DNA of 64,000 nucleotides from Timema cristinae (taxonomy: Eukaryota > Arthropoda > Insecta > Phasmatodea > Timematidae): NCBI GenBank assembly GCA_039000515.1, contig JBCFYV010001001.1:13725620-13789619 (forward strand). Direction: 5' to 3'. Shown in pieces: positions 10,370 to 22,339 of this stretch. The stretch's first letter is position 1. Each line of letters begins with the position of its first letter. The notes beneath the pieces are model-generated. The model was not told where the DNA came from. It worked only from the letters and a program-made list of their open reading frames with translations, and searched no databases. Position numbers and translations under genes: made by a program.

Positions 10370-10715
10370 ATAAATTAAATTAAATCAAAATCGTAAGAGC
10401 CGATTTTGAGAAAATCGACTTTGTCTCTTTTTGCCCTTCAGTAAACTACCCTTAATTTTAGGGTTAGATATCCAATTCCAAAAAACCCTTGGAGCAACCC
10501 TATGAAAACCCTAAATACCAAGTTTTAGCCCAATCGCTAAAATAGTTTAGGCTCTAGTTGGAGGTACAGACAGACAGACAGAGAGACGGAAAGTCAAAAA
10601 CAACTTTTGGATTCGGGGGTCATGAAACGTTAAGATTCATCAAAATCTTTAGTTCAATTTTTTTGACGATTACAATACTTTCTCTACCTGTAAGAAAGTG
10701 AGAAAGTAAAAAATA
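10370..10715 (+). mobile_element. 3' part of a repeat related to R
   Basis: It shares with the end of R the sequence of GATTTTGAGA(T/A)AAT, a CAGACAGACAGA tract, GGGGTCATGA, CATCAA and GATTACAATACTTT. It ends with ACCTGTAAGAAAGTGAGAAAG. This looks like a second, tandemly placed copy of the same 3' region. Confidence 0.6.
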
Positions 10716-11759
10716 TAGGCTAAGCATATATGATATTGGAGTTTTAAGTAAAACAAAAACATAAATATTTAGTATTATTGAAAAAAAATCAATGGCATTA
10801 ATATTTTGACATAAAATAAAATATTAATTAATACTCTGGATTTAATAAGGTGTCTGAATATATTTAGTCTTTTCCGAAAGTTTTACATTCATCCTGGATT
10901 CTTGATGATAAAAAAAGAGAAAGAGGGAAAAAAATATTTATAGATGAAGATTTGGCTGGATCTCACCTATCTTCCCTAGACACTCATATTTCTATTGATA
11001 AATTAATATCCCACTTTTAAACTAAGTTTCCACTTTTAAAATAAATGTATTAAGGAACCACACATATTTGGTTCCATATTCTAAGGACGCGCTAAGAAGA
11101 AGACCCTAATCTTCTACAAAAAGTGTTCCAGGAATCAAATTTAAAAACGTTCTATTTTTTCCGAGTCCAAAGAGAAAACTTCTACATTAAAATAAACGAT
11201 AAAATATTGGCTATGGACTAGAGATGAATATAAAATAAAATGCAAATTTCATATAACGATTGGAATATATGTCAATGAATATTAACAATGTTTCTTAAAA
11301 GAATTAAAATGTTTATTTCTATCTGTCAAAATTTTCATTTCTTTCTTACTTCTTTTATAATCACGAGACCTGCCCACTCACTTGTTTGACAGATATGCGA
11401 CATGCTTTTAAATAAAATAATGGCCAACATTGAAAATAAATAAATAATAGTCAACAAACTTCTTAGAAGGATAAATATGTTTAATAAAAAGGTAAATGTT
11501 TTTCCATAGCTCAAGATTCATTATTTTAAATAGTTTTAAACGATCTTCCTTCCGTTTTATTTTGAATGGATGTCAATAGTATTATTTTGTCGCGCATGAC
11601 AAAACAGCGCGCTATGCTGCGGTCTAACTTTGAAATACAGTATTTAAAACAAAAATAAATAGGAAAATATTTACAAAATTAGAAAAATATAAAGAAATAC
11701 ATGGTAGGGTGGCAAATAACGTTACAGTACAAAGTTTTATTTCCAAAATAATTTCCTAC
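10716..11759. other. AT-rich DNA, no gene seen
   Basis: No open frame of interest and no recognised repeat over about 1 kb. Confidence 0.4.
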
Positions 11760-12000
11760 TATTGCTCCGAGAAAATGTAGGTACAATTTCTCTAAACTCT
11801 ATCATCCCTATACCCACCTCATTAATATAGCCCGAACGGGTAGTAAGCCATTGTGTGGAAAAACAACAGATTAATCAGTGTACACGCAAACTAGGGTGAC
11901 TTTCTTGTCCGGTTTGGCTGGCCGTTGATGGGGAGATAGAGCTTCAAATATCGGCAAAGTCTAATTAGGTGGTGATCCCCCCCCCCCCCCTTAGTTTTTT
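11760..12000 (+). mobile_element. Two E-type SINE fragments
   Basis: A body and tail-1 piece (AGCCCGAACGGGTAGTAAG, 11828-11850) is followed by a head piece (TTGTCCGGTTTGGCTGGCCG, near 11905). That piece runs into a poly-C at 11978-11991. Confidence 0.55.
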
Positions 12001-12580
12001 CCTACTCTTCGTCCACACATATTAAGCTACATTTCACATGGACTTAGGTAACGTTTTAAAGACAAACTCTTGACTGAAAACCACAAGGAAGCTGACATTG
12101 GGGTTTGGTCAAGGATCATTATTTTGACGGAGGAGCGTCTAAGAAGGCAGAAAACTCGGAAAGTCATGGGACAAACTAAAAAAATGTGGTAGAGAATAGA
12201 GTTGAATGACAAAACTTTATCTTGGGCCTATGCTCCACATAAAGCTTTTTTTTTTTCATACCTTGTGGATAGCCCTACCGGGTCACGCTTTAAAAGAGTC
12301 CTCTCTTGTGGTCTCTTGAGGGCAAAGCCCCCATCCTCATCCAGCATGGTGGCGGACTAATTGTTGGCGGCCGCCGGTTGCAGCAGACAAAGACCTCTCC
12401 AACTTCCTCCTCCCGCTCCCCCTACCCCCGATACTTTCTCATCAGCCATACCTTTACCCAAGACGGTCATAAACTTGGACATGCGCATGGATCGGCATAA
12501 ATAAACCAGAACAAAGGCTTTGCAGACCTCCATACTACTTAGTAAACAATTAGAGATGTGCGCATGCGTTTCCAACAACG
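12001..12580. other. GC-rich island of unknown origin
   Basis: The stretch 12270-12560 is distinctly GC-rich and contains GGCGGCCGCCGG (12366-12377). Open frames occur on both strands (12306-12500 and 12357-12578) without recognisable motifs. It could be an element fragment or a former exon. I cannot decide. Confidence 0.35.
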
Positions 12581-13164
12581 TGTCTTACTACTATTAGTAT
12601 TACTATTACTACTACTAACACACACACATACAATGCCGTACAAAAAAAAGTATTGCAGCTTTTGTTTGAGGTTTGCGTGGTTTTAAGCACTGGTAAGTGT
12701 GTTATGTTCTCATGTGTACCTATCTAATTACCTAAGACAAAACTTCAACTTTGCATAAGTAATTATTATTTTGTTTTTTCAAAAAAAATTATAAGATCTG
12801 TACTAAATTCAATGAGACTTTGAAGATTTTCTTTTTTACCACCGAAATATTCTCTTTAAACACTTGACAAAAAATAAAGGTGTGTATTGACTCAATCGGT
12901 GGGTTTCCGGTGTATTCGGGCATAAGGATGTATTTCAAAAGAGTCCCACTTCATTTCAATGTCGTGCTATACTGTTTGAAAAATATTTCGACTTCTCAAG
13001 TCAAGAAGCCTGTAGTGTGTTTCACTGTGTTGTTGAATATTTAATAAGATAAACATACTTAAAAATAGAATTAAGCGTTTACTAAATATTTTTTTTCTTT
13101 GAAAAATTATGAAACTCAGTCAGTTTGGCCTTAATCGAGTATTTCCCACTAAGGTTGTTAGTTA
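12581..13164. other. AT-rich DNA, no gene seen
   Basis: A short (TTA)n/(CA)n patch is at 12585-12630. Otherwise nothing. Confidence 0.4.
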
Positions 13165-13490
13165 AGATCCATCTATCTCGGTGGTATTGGAAGGGGGGGG
13201 GGGGAATTTCTCGCATCAGGACCTGATGTTCGTGGGTTCAAACCCTGCTGGGATCCAGGGATTTTTCTTGAGAGATAAAAATACGTAGATTACAATTTAC
13301 TTCGGAGGATAAGTAAAACCGTCATCGGTTGATTGTGCCATGTAAAAGAACCCTGGTAGTTATTTGAAAGCATTTTTCCCGACAAAATTGTTAGCCCTTT
13401 CCCTCTCGTTCATAGAAATTAGCATATGTTGATATAATTCATCAGTTCAAAAAGTCCACGTTAAATACCTAAAATAAATAAATGAAGAGC
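13165..13490 (+). mobile_element. C-type SINE
   Basis: Head CTCGGTGGTATTGGAA, a poly-G at 13191-13205, and box B (GGGTTCAAACCC, 13237) are followed by the body GGGATTTTTCTTGAGAGATA. The tail-2 end ACGTTAAATACCTAAAATAA is shared with the D-type at 13650. Other copies are at 39634, 46830 and 60640. Confidence 0.75.
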
Positions 13491-13640
13491 TCATCCCGGT
13501 CTGGTTTGGTTTGTCGGTGGCTGTAATGTCAGTGTTCGAATTTTAAGTTTACTTTTTTAAATGGTTTTCTCTCTATTCCTCTATGAAAATGCGGGTACAT
13601 TTAATTTAAAACTACGATCATAGTCGACGTAGGTAATAAA
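13491..13640 (+). mobile_element. E-type SINE fragment
   Basis: A box-B-like GTGTTCGAATT and the body GTTTTCTCTCTATTCC...GCGGGTACATTTAATTT place it in the E family. Tail 1 is absent. Confidence 0.5.
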
Positions 13641-13649
13641 TGCCTAGCG

Positions 13650-13910
13650 CTTTTGGCCACACTGGAGTTCTATCACATATCATTTTACCAACCACCGTTA
13701 GTTTTTATAAAGTTTGGTCCTGGGTTGGATTCCTGACATGGCCGTTAAATTTATAATGGTTGGTTTCCCCTTTCACAGCGATGAATTAACGGTCAGGGGG
13801 CTGGATTTTGTGTCTGTACTACTAGATATTATAAGTTAGTTTATAAGTCGTGTGCTGATATCGACTGAGAAAATGAACGTTAAATACCTCAAGTAAATAA
13901 AAAATAAGGT
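13650..13910 (+). mobile_element. D-type SINE
   Basis: GGTTTCCCCTTTCACAGCGA, GATTTTGTGTCTGTACTA and the tail-2 end GTGTGCTGATATCGACTGAG plus ACGTTAAATACCTCAAGTAA match the D copies. The head is diverged (CCTGGGTTGGATTCCTG as box B). Confidence 0.7.
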
Positions 13911-14272
13911 TTAGTTTGGATAACTTTTTTTTTTAACAAAAGTTTGGGCATAGCTATCGATCGGGTTCAGAGTTTGTTTCTAGTTTGTAACGTCTAAAAA
14001 ATGGTTTTAATCATCAGTATCTTCTCTAGGAATAAATCCCAAATATAATTTACCGTTTCATATTAAAGTTGGCTGTTTTGAAGAGTTTAGGAATCTTATT
14101 TTGAAAAATAAAAACTATTTTAAAATTTTATTTTAGATCAAATGTATTGTAATTATCATTTTTCCACAGCATCCGCTCGGTCTATACGCATACATTAATT
14201 ATGCTAATGATATATTGATGTAAAAGGTAACATTTAAAAAGTGTAACCAAATTTGCGTGGAGGTATAGTGTA

Positions 14273-14500
14273 TAGTATGATTTAGGTAGGAAGTACAGTA
14301 GAAGTTAGTTACTAAACTTACTAAAACAAATTTAATATATTCATACATGAAGTCATGTCATCTTCAGTTGTCATATTTGATAGATATTATCAATACCCAT
14401 AGAATACCACAAATAATATAATAAAATGTTATCAATTTTGGCCACAAATAAATATGTTTGAATTCTCTCTACTGTTCTTCCAACAAAAATCAGGCTATAG
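14273..14500. mobile_element. MITE M, copy 1
   Basis: The ends TATGATTTAGGTAGGAAGTACAG and CTGTTCTTCCAACAAAAATCAGGCTAT are imperfect inverted repeats. The interior is the reverse complement of the copy at 15184-15406, including ATTCATACATGAAGTCATGTCAT. Confidence 0.8.
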
Positions 14501-14640
14501 CTGACTATCTCCGTACGTCCATAATAAACTCGGCCTTAAAATATGAGTGAAAAATGACCCCTGTATAGAGAGAGCATTGGCGTACTAAGACAAAGGGTTT
14601 CGGGTTCGATTCCCGTATTCAAATATCATTTTTAAATTTA
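14501..14640 (+). other. tRNA-like fragment
   Basis: CGGGTTCGATTCCCG (about 14601) is an excellent box B, with a T-arm-like palindrome around it. The upstream box A is poor. Probably a SINE head of unknown family. Confidence 0.4.
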
Positions 14641-15089
14641 AAGAATATGATATTTAGATGAGGCTATAGCCGTAATTATCAAATATAATAACTTTCCTAT
14701 CTAATCCAGCATTAAAGAATTTATAATTTTAATCAAACACCATAAATGTTTATAGTTTACTAAATGTCAGAGCTTAACACAAAGATACAGTGCTTACAGT
14801 GTCTGTAAACAAACTTGAGACCAAAAGGAAGCCGGTACCGCTAGGCCGTCTCATCAGCAAGGCAGCTGTCGGATACTCTGTGCATGGTCACAATTTAAAA
14901 GAGTCGTATTAGCGAAGCGTCAAAAATCGAGATGTCTCTAAACGGGGTAGGCCTGTATTGTGTATTGTTTTTAAACTGCAAATTTTCTTTGGCTATCATC
15001 AATGATTTTAAAAGTTTACGTGCAAAAAACTGCCAAAAACAAAAGTTCACAAGGATGCCACTGTTGTCATACCACCAAATCCCCTGTGT
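14641..15089. other. No gene seen
   Basis: A short plus-strand frame starts at 14932 and lies against the next repeat. It has no motif. Confidence 0.35.
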
Positions 15090-15650
15090 TTACCAGATTT
15101 TCCAAAAGGTATTCCATTTTTTTTCAAGCCGATTAGATTGAAGAAAATGGTTATAAAATTTCATTTTTCATCAAATTGACTAGTATACCGTGATTTTGGA
15201 TGGAAGAACAGTAGAGAAAATCAAAACATTTCTTTGCGGCTAACATTGATAATATTTTTCTTATATTATTTGTGTTATTTGATGTATTGATAATATCTAT
15301 CAAAAGTAATACTGCAAATGACATGACTTTATGTATGAATATATTAACATTGTTTTAGTAACTTTAGTAACTAACTTCTAATGTCCTTCCTACAAAATCA
15401 TACTATATGGGAGACATGTAACTTATGTTTAAAACGGGATGATATAATATTGATGGGAAATATTATTCTGTCGCTTCACAGCCCTTGATTGAAGGTAATA
15501 AAGACTTGTTTGAATCAGCGTGCTTAGTTATTCAATTGAATTTTTCGTCTGTACAAAGGCCTACTATTTTAAATTTCAGTTAAATGTCCAAATTATCAAA
15601 TATCTCAGTAATTTTACTAAATTTTGCTAAATTCCTTAGGGTTTTTTTGG
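15090..15650 (+). mobile_element. Repeat Q, copy 1, with nested MITE
   Basis: From TTTTCCAAAAG to TTTTACTAAATTTTGC it aligns with 61110-61740, with blocks AGATTGAAGAAAA, ACATGTAACTTATGTTTAAAA and CAAAG(G/A)CCTACTATTTTAA. The MITE at 15184-15406 interrupts it. The other copy lacks the MITE. Confidence 0.75.
15184..15406. mobile_element. MITE M, copy 2, nested in repeat Q
   Basis: The left end ACCGTGATTTTGGATGGAAG and the right end CTTCCTACAAAATCATACTA are inverted repeats. The flanks are TA-rich, so a TA duplication is plausible. Copy 2 of Q (about 61197) runs ACTAGTGTGAAGTCATGTAA without the insert. Confidence 0.85.
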
Positions 15651-16549
15651 GTTTTCTAAGTGTTTGATAACCCTGGGTCACTTCTAGTCCTGCCAGTATT
15701 CCAACTAATATATCATAATCTTTTCAGTGTTGTTCTGTGCACATCTATAGTTCAATAATATTTTTTAAATATATATTATAAAGTACATTAATCTTCTTCC
15801 TGACGGTAGTCCCAAGTTACTTAGACTAATTCAATACCCAGTGTAATCACAAAGTAAACGTGAAATTAAAGGGATTGTCTTTAACTTGGCAGTCCACACA
15901 AACAATTATTGCCTTTCAAATTTTAAGACCCCACACGTTGATCATGAAGGAGGTGTTTTTTCTTACACCATCTCTTGGTAGATATATGTGACCTCCGCGA
16001 GACTCGAATTGTGTTCACTGACCTTGTTATTGATATTGATAGTTTCAACTTGTTTTGATGAATTGGAAAAACATCGCCTCGACATTATGTGCATGAGATT
16101 GAAGGTACTTGACGGTGTAATAGATAGAGTTGGTTGATTTAAAATGCTTGACTGTAATGTGGCATGTCATTTGAATAGGGTTTGAAACATTGCAGCCATC
16201 TATCATAAGCTTCTAATAGCACCTAATATGACAAACATATGGATATGATTAATGGGTGGGGGGGACATTAATCAGATATTATAACACAAGTCATCAATTT
16301 TCGAAATTCATAGTGAATAAAGAAAAACTTAAAATTTAAAAGCATTTCTCTAAATACATTAGAACCACCAGATAAATTCTTCTTTCTTAAACAGTGTAGT
16401 GAAATAATATATATATATTTGTCATTCTGACGCATTCTAGCTCAATGACATTTAAGTGCAGGTCATCTGCTCGGGGGATGGAGGGGGATTGGAGGCTTGA
16501 ATTTCTTCCTCATTCAGCGTTTTCGATTGGATAGCTATGGTTTTGCCAG
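15651..16549. other. No gene seen
   Basis: Nothing recognised over about 900 bases. A poly-G is at 16256-16264. Confidence 0.4.
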
Positions 16550-16785
16550 CATTAGTGGGCACATGGACCAAGGCGTCCGACTCACTGTGACAAGTAGGTC
16601 ACCGTTTGAATCTCAGCTTGGTGTCTCTTTACTAAGGTGGACTTTCTTATATTGTTTTCTGCCTTTACTGGAAACAAGTGTGAATAAATATAATATTATT
16701 TCTATTGTCCTCGTCCCCAAGCTATTAATGTAAATATGTTCTTAGAGCTTAGACGGATAGTTAGACGTGAAGCACATAGTGCGAG
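16550..16785 (+). mobile_element. Diverged E-type SINE
   Basis: Head GGGCACATGGACCAAGGCGT, box B CGTTTGAATCTC and a tail-1 relic (GACGGATAGTTAGACGTGAA) are visible. The 78-codon frame at 16497-16733 runs through it and is not a gene. Confidence 0.6.
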
Positions 16786-17635
16786 TTTTTTTAAAAAGTT
16801 TTGTCAGTCATTTTGAAAAATGGCTTATTTTAATATTAACATGATTTCAAGTTCATATTAAACGTTTACACTTTTGGTTTATATAGGTGCTAGGCTTTGT
16901 TAGAAGAATCTCAATCTTGACATATTTGAGCACCAGATAGAATAAATAATTAATGTTTTAAATGTAACTCTTTTGATCAAGTAAAACTCTCTTTCTATAT
17001 AATATATGTACACACTAATATATACATATATATATTAATATATATATATATATATATATTAATATATACCTAGTTTGAGTAAAGTATGTTGGTTTTGTTA
17101 TTTATTATTTGGATATAAAGTAAATCCACTTCATTTCGATTTCATCCTTTATTTTTTATTGAAAAGCCTCCTCACATTAGAATAATGGGAATAAAAGTTT
17201 TTAAAGTACTCAGCACGGATTGGCTCTAATTATCTCTTGTGATAAAGCGTCCACCCTATTAAATATTAATATTAATAATACTAATGCAGTTTGTATCAAT
17301 TAATATGAACTACGTTAATAAAGTGTAAAGTAATTTTTTAACCAACTTTGGATATATTTTTAAAATACTGTGCTTAAAAACATTATCTCAGTTTAGATAT
17401 TTTGTTATTAATCAAAGTTTATCTGCAGAAATTCTTGTATGAATATTTTTAACTAATAATTTTATTGTATTCAGTGACAAGAATCTTCAAAGTAGTTCAC
17501 TAAAAATAAATTACATGTTCTTTTTGGAAATTTTTTTCGTTATTTAATGTTGCTTTGAAGAATATCTAAAATATAGCCCAAATATTTCTTTAAAAAAGGA
17601 AGATAAGTGTGTACGATATATATATTTATTTATAC
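16786..17635. other. AT-rich DNA with a TA microsatellite
   Basis: (TA)n occupies about 16996-17066. There is no gene. Confidence 0.5.
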
Positions 17636-17872
17636 TTAGCGCCACGTTTTATTACCTGTTCAGATTATATGCTAATGGTTTGAGAGTTTGTGAAGGTAGT
17701 ATTAAGAGGAAGGCTACCCACATTTTCTTGAAGGGAGAGTGGATAACCATTTTGTAAAAACCATCCTTATTTCACCCGACCGAGATTCGAACATCGATCT
17801 CCCCGTCATTGGAAGTTTAGTCTACTGGAACAGTAGAACGCGTTAGAACACGCGGCCACCGAAGTGGGTTGA
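17636..17872 (-). mobile_element. E-type SINE
   Basis: The minus-strand head CACTTCGGTGGCCGCGTGTT, box B, body and tail 1 (CTGAACAGGTAATAAAACGT) are all present. Confidence 0.75.
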
Positions 17873-18262
17873 TTGTTAGTTTTAAAACGTTATAAAAGAT
17901 TAATACAATGATTACTACCACGGATGGATATTTTGAGAATTAAAATCCCTCTTGAAAGTTTTAGTAATGACGTTTTTATATATTCTTCTTAAATGAAAAT
18001 CTAGTAGCTCACTTATAAAATTCAACCTACATTTCCAAACATATTTTAAAAAGCAGATTACTTTTGGAACTGAAATTCGCATACAAAACTGCCTACGAAA
18101 TATGTAAAAAACTAACTATTTAAACGTGCAATAGCAGTTGTTTTGATAGAATATGCTCATTCTAAGATAAAAACATGGTTGTTACTTTAATTCAGTGTTA
18201 ATTATATTCATCATCATATAAGTAACAAATTGTACCTTGATTTATTAGTTTTATAGCTTAAT
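17873..18262. other. No gene seen
   Basis: AT-rich sequence with no repeat that I recognise. Confidence 0.4.
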
Positions 18263-18448
18263 TAAGGTGGGATAGAAGGGAGTGCGAGAAAAATGAGGTG
18301 TCTTTGCAGTTTTTATGTCAAAACTTTTTTGGCCAAAATAAATAAAATATTTCACCAGTAAAAACTTAAAGTTTAATTTTATTCTTATGGTGACCTCAAC
18401 ATTTCTTGATTATCTGACAAGAGTGTTCTGTAATTTAATGACAACCAC

Positions 18449-19845
18449 CCCGGTCGAAGTTAAACAAACATGGGCCGGCCAAGATTTCCCTCGAGGAGTG
18501 GACGGCAACTATCCTGTAAGGGGTCTAAAGGGTCAATGTAAAAACAACGGGCGTACGTGATCATCCCTGCCTTGCCCAATACCACGAGCTGGTCGATGGT
18601 CTACGTGATTTCATGCTAGCTTCAAGATGGCCGAAGTGACGTCACCGACCAAGTGTTTAAATTCCCCACCATCCTACCCTAGCAACGAGTCCCTATATAT
18701 AGCAATGTGTCAGTATACAAAATCCACTATTTTGATTTCGACTCTTCAGAAGAAGTGCTGTCCTGCACTTGGACATAATCAGGATAAACTGTTCTACGCA
18801 ATATTCGACGGACATAAACTATGGCGTGTTTATATTTGAACTCTAAATTAACGTAAAATTTTGTATTAGCCAGAACAGGCGTAGTGATCTTTGCTATCTT
18901 AAATATTTATTGATTTGAAGTAATTTTTGATATGATACACTTATTAATTTCTGTCGCCAATTGGGCGCTAGTGTCTGTCATGTCACTTAAAATTTTAGAT
19001 AACTACAATTATTAATTAATTTGTTGTTTGGAGTGTTAAATATAAATTGTCTTGAAATTATGATTATTAGTTATAATAATTTCCTTCTTTTGTATAGTTC
19101 CTTTTGTTCATTATAATGGGATATATGTATTAAAGTAACGTAACTTTTGCTGATTGATAAATTTTATACAACATAATTTAATAGACTTTTATATTTTTCC
19201 AAATCTTTTGCTAGAATTGATTGGTTTCATAACAATGCATTGTTTCAAGTATCATACGACTAATATTATCAAGTAGGGATATTGTTTACGTCTTTTTTTT
19301 GTGTCGACATCTAATAGTCCCGCGGGAGTTGACTTAAAGTCTGTAAGCCAAACTCACGTGTTGTTTGAAATATCTTAACAATATTAACTTTTAAATTTAA
19401 TCTTTTTATGTCTGCGTTCGCAGAAGTATATCAGACACCCTTTGTAACAATTTAGGGTTGCCCATTAGGCTTATGTTTTTGTCATCATATATATCATATA
19501 TATCATCAAATACCTGGTTCGATATATAACGATTAATAATTTGTTTAGTATTCAACATTATGGGATGTTCTGTCTCTTCAAGACTGACCCATTTGACTGT
19601 ATGATATGTTACTCGTTTAGTAACATTCTCGTAAACGTACCGCTCAAACAATAACCAAGTTATTATTTAATTGATTTCCAACATACCTCCGTTTGACCTT
19701 TGTGGCCATGCAAATTATTGTTATTGTTATCACCTTTGAATAAACCATTATATTGTTATTTAAATCTTTACTATGTTTTGTCTTTTAGTATGTGTCTAAT
19801 ATTTCTACCCTCCCACTTTTTTGTCTATCCATGGTCGTAGAGTGG
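18449..19845. mobile_element. 1.4 kb insert inside foldback G
   Basis: It begins with a 5S-rRNA-like stretch and contains short frames at 18627-18839 (plus) and 19406-19651 (minus) without motifs. Both edges carry CACCC/GGGTG. The inverted ends are too short to name a class. Confidence 0.4.
18451..18520 (+). other. 5S rRNA-like remnant
   Basis: CGAAGTTAAACAAACATGGG, CCGGCC...AAGAT and later GAGTGGACGGC follow the order of the internal promoter region of 5S rRNA (GAAGTTAAGCAAC, GGGC, GGATGGGTGACCGCC). The 5' and 3' thirds of a 5S gene are missing. A SINE3-type head or a 5S pseudogene are both possible. Confidence 0.35.
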
Positions 19846-20020
19846 GTGGTAACAGACTGATATTCAAGAACTGTTGATATCAACGTAAGAAGAAAATTAA
19901 ACTGTATGTTATTACTGGAGCAATATTTTATTTAGTTTGGCCAAACTGTTTTGTCATAAAAATTAAAAAAAAAAAAAAAAAAACTGGCGTTTTCTTGCGT
20001 CCCTTTCCATCCCACTTTAA

Positions 20021-21024
20021 GTATAAAGTTGTAAATATCAAATTATTATTTTTTTTAATTCCCTAGTGATAATTTTAAAGGTTATTCGAAATGTACATGT
20101 TTTATTAAAATATGTTATTTGTATCAAGTAAACTTGTTCTCAGGTAGTTGATAATTTTTTCCAACACCTCAACTCGCCCTTCTCCATTAGTGGTATAGCT
20201 CATGACAGTTACAGGTAAGTAATCACATATGACTTATTGGATCTGGTTTCTAAGGAAATGCGAAAAAAAAAAAGGTCAACAAGAGAGAGAGAGAGAGGTC
20301 TACTAAATAACTTATTCGAGTTCTTATACCTTATGATGATGAGAACTTTCATATAAAAACTAGTTTTGCAGACTTATTAAAGATTAGGTAGCCAGATTAA
20401 ACGGCAACATTGGGTGTAAAAATAAAAAGATCTCCTTCACTACCCTGTTTTTGTCTAGAGTCGTTAGCTATGAAGACAGAGCTTGTTCAATGAACCTCTG
20501 GTGTCAAATTCATGGTACAAAATGTCTGTTGATAAACAACATGGGATTATATTTTGTCATGAGTTATGTAATGCATTTTATTTCATCTGTTAACTTTAAA
20601 TATAAGTAAATTTTCACAAAAAATACTTTTATTGTGTGATGTAATTATTAGAAATGTATTTTAAAATTAATATTCAGAGTTTAACTTGATGTAATCTCAA
20701 TAATGCATTGCTGTTCATTTAATTTTAATACCTCGGAGTAATATATTTCAATTTTGTCTACAAATTAAAATATAAATTAAAATATTTTGTTCTATTTCGT
20801 GTTTTAGGTAACGTTATAGTATTTATATTAATTATAATATTTGTATTAGAATATTTTATCTTATCAGTGAGCTGTCCATGATCATCTAATGCTTATATAT
20901 TTTTACCTAATTGTGTATGCTTTAAATGGTGAGCGGTGTATGAATCGGCTAATTGGTAAGGCCAATAAAACGTTAAATTACACGTACCGTCTATACTATC
21001 CATCCCAAGCATAATTTTATATCA
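20021..21024. other. No gene seen
   Basis: About 1 kb of AT-rich sequence. A (GA)n tract is at 20283-20297. Confidence 0.4.
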
Positions 21025-21130
21025 TATTGAGTAAAACCTCGATTAACCTCGCCTCCACTAACAGAAGTTTCTATTAACCAAGTCACACACCCATTTCATG
21101 GTTATGGAACCTTTGTGAGGGCAAGTGCGT
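21025..21130 (+). mobile_element. Possible pogo-like transposon end
   Basis: GAGTAAAACCTCGATTAACC followed by CGCCTCCACTAAC resembles termini of pogo/Tigger-type elements. No opposite end or transposase was found. Confidence 0.25.
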
Positions 21131-21875
21131 TCAACGTGAAATTGAGTAATGTCATCTTCTTTTTTTATCTATTGTGTTTAAATATTTGTATTTTGATTAA
21201 ATTTAATTCTACATAAACCTTGGTCATTTTCATTATACATAGGCCTACAGTACAATTTTCATAGGAAGAACCTTATCTGACAGCTAAAGAACACTACTAG
21301 ATTTATTATTGCGTATTCATACTCAAAATAATGTGATATACCGGTGGTAATTTTGATAGGTACTATCAATGCATATAAATTAACAATAATAACAGTGTAA
21401 AACGTTATCAAATTCAACAACCAAAGATATAGTTGTACTTTCTTAAAGTGTGTTTATATTAAAATTCTACAATAATTTTTATTATAAAACTCTCTGATAA
21501 AACTGAATTAAGATTCCACAACTACATTTATTGACCTAAATTCAATGTTTTACAGTTAATTGTTTATTAAACCTAATATATATATGTTTGTGTATTGTTT
21601 ATATATAATATCGAACAAGTCTTTAATAAATGTGTTTTTCATTATATGAGATGATCGATCAACTAATTACTATGAATAATCGAGATTATATTGTATTTTG
21701 TTATATTCCTTGATTATTTCGTCTTACTTAGTATATTTGAAGGATACAAGAGACAAGATAAGGAAATCACACTACACACATTTTCAAAGACAACATTTAT
21801 ATCTAAAACCCCATTATGAGTTTGTCAAATACTTATTTATAATTAATTTAAATATTATATATACATCTTTTAACC
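21131..21875. other. No gene seen
   Basis: AT-rich. A 69-codon frame at 21698-21907 has no motif and runs into the next repeat. Confidence 0.4.
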
Positions 21876-22099
21876 ATAATCTAAAGTATATTAGAAAGGT
21901 CTCGTGATTATCTAACAGATGGCAGCAGCAGCTCAAATTGAGTTAAAATTGGACCTACCTTTTTTCCCCACCTATAAGTTTCCTTTGTAAAAAAAAAACT
22001 AAGTTGAATTAATTTTTTGATAGGATGAGTCCATACGCCAATTTCCACTCTTATTTATTTTCTATGTCGATTTCTCTCTTACTCTTGTTTTTTCTGTCC

Positions 22100-22330
22100 T
22101 TGCAGACGATCTCTGACCTAATTGTTGCGGCCCGCCACAGGTTCTGGTCGATGAAGGTGGCCAGAGCGGACCTCCCCCACGACCCCCCATAGACCCATAG
22201 GGGTCATAGGTCAAGATCAGGTCTTCATATGAACCTACACTTTCACCGACAACAGTCTCCTTAGCGCCTCATAGAGACGAGACCGTCTTGGCGTGGCGGT
22301 ATCAAGAAGCGGATACATGCCCGCCCGCTC
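22100..22330. other. GC-rich unknown segment
   Basis: It includes GTTGCGGCCCGCCACAGG, CCACGACCCCCCATAGACC and GAGACGAGACCGTC. It is out of character with the AT-rich surroundings and has no frame with motifs. Confidence 0.3.
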
Positions 22331-22339
22331 CGGTGACCT

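Larger units (their letters stand above)
18263..20020. mobile_element. TTAA-bounded foldback (family G), split by an insert
   Basis: The left arm is 18263-18448 (TTAAGGTGGGA..., TGCAGTTTTTATG, GGCCAAAATAAAT). The right arm is about 19846-20020 and ends CATCCCACTTTAA. Together they match the complete G copies at 28553 and 34585. About 1.4 kb lies between the arms where other copies have only a short centre. Confidence 0.75.
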
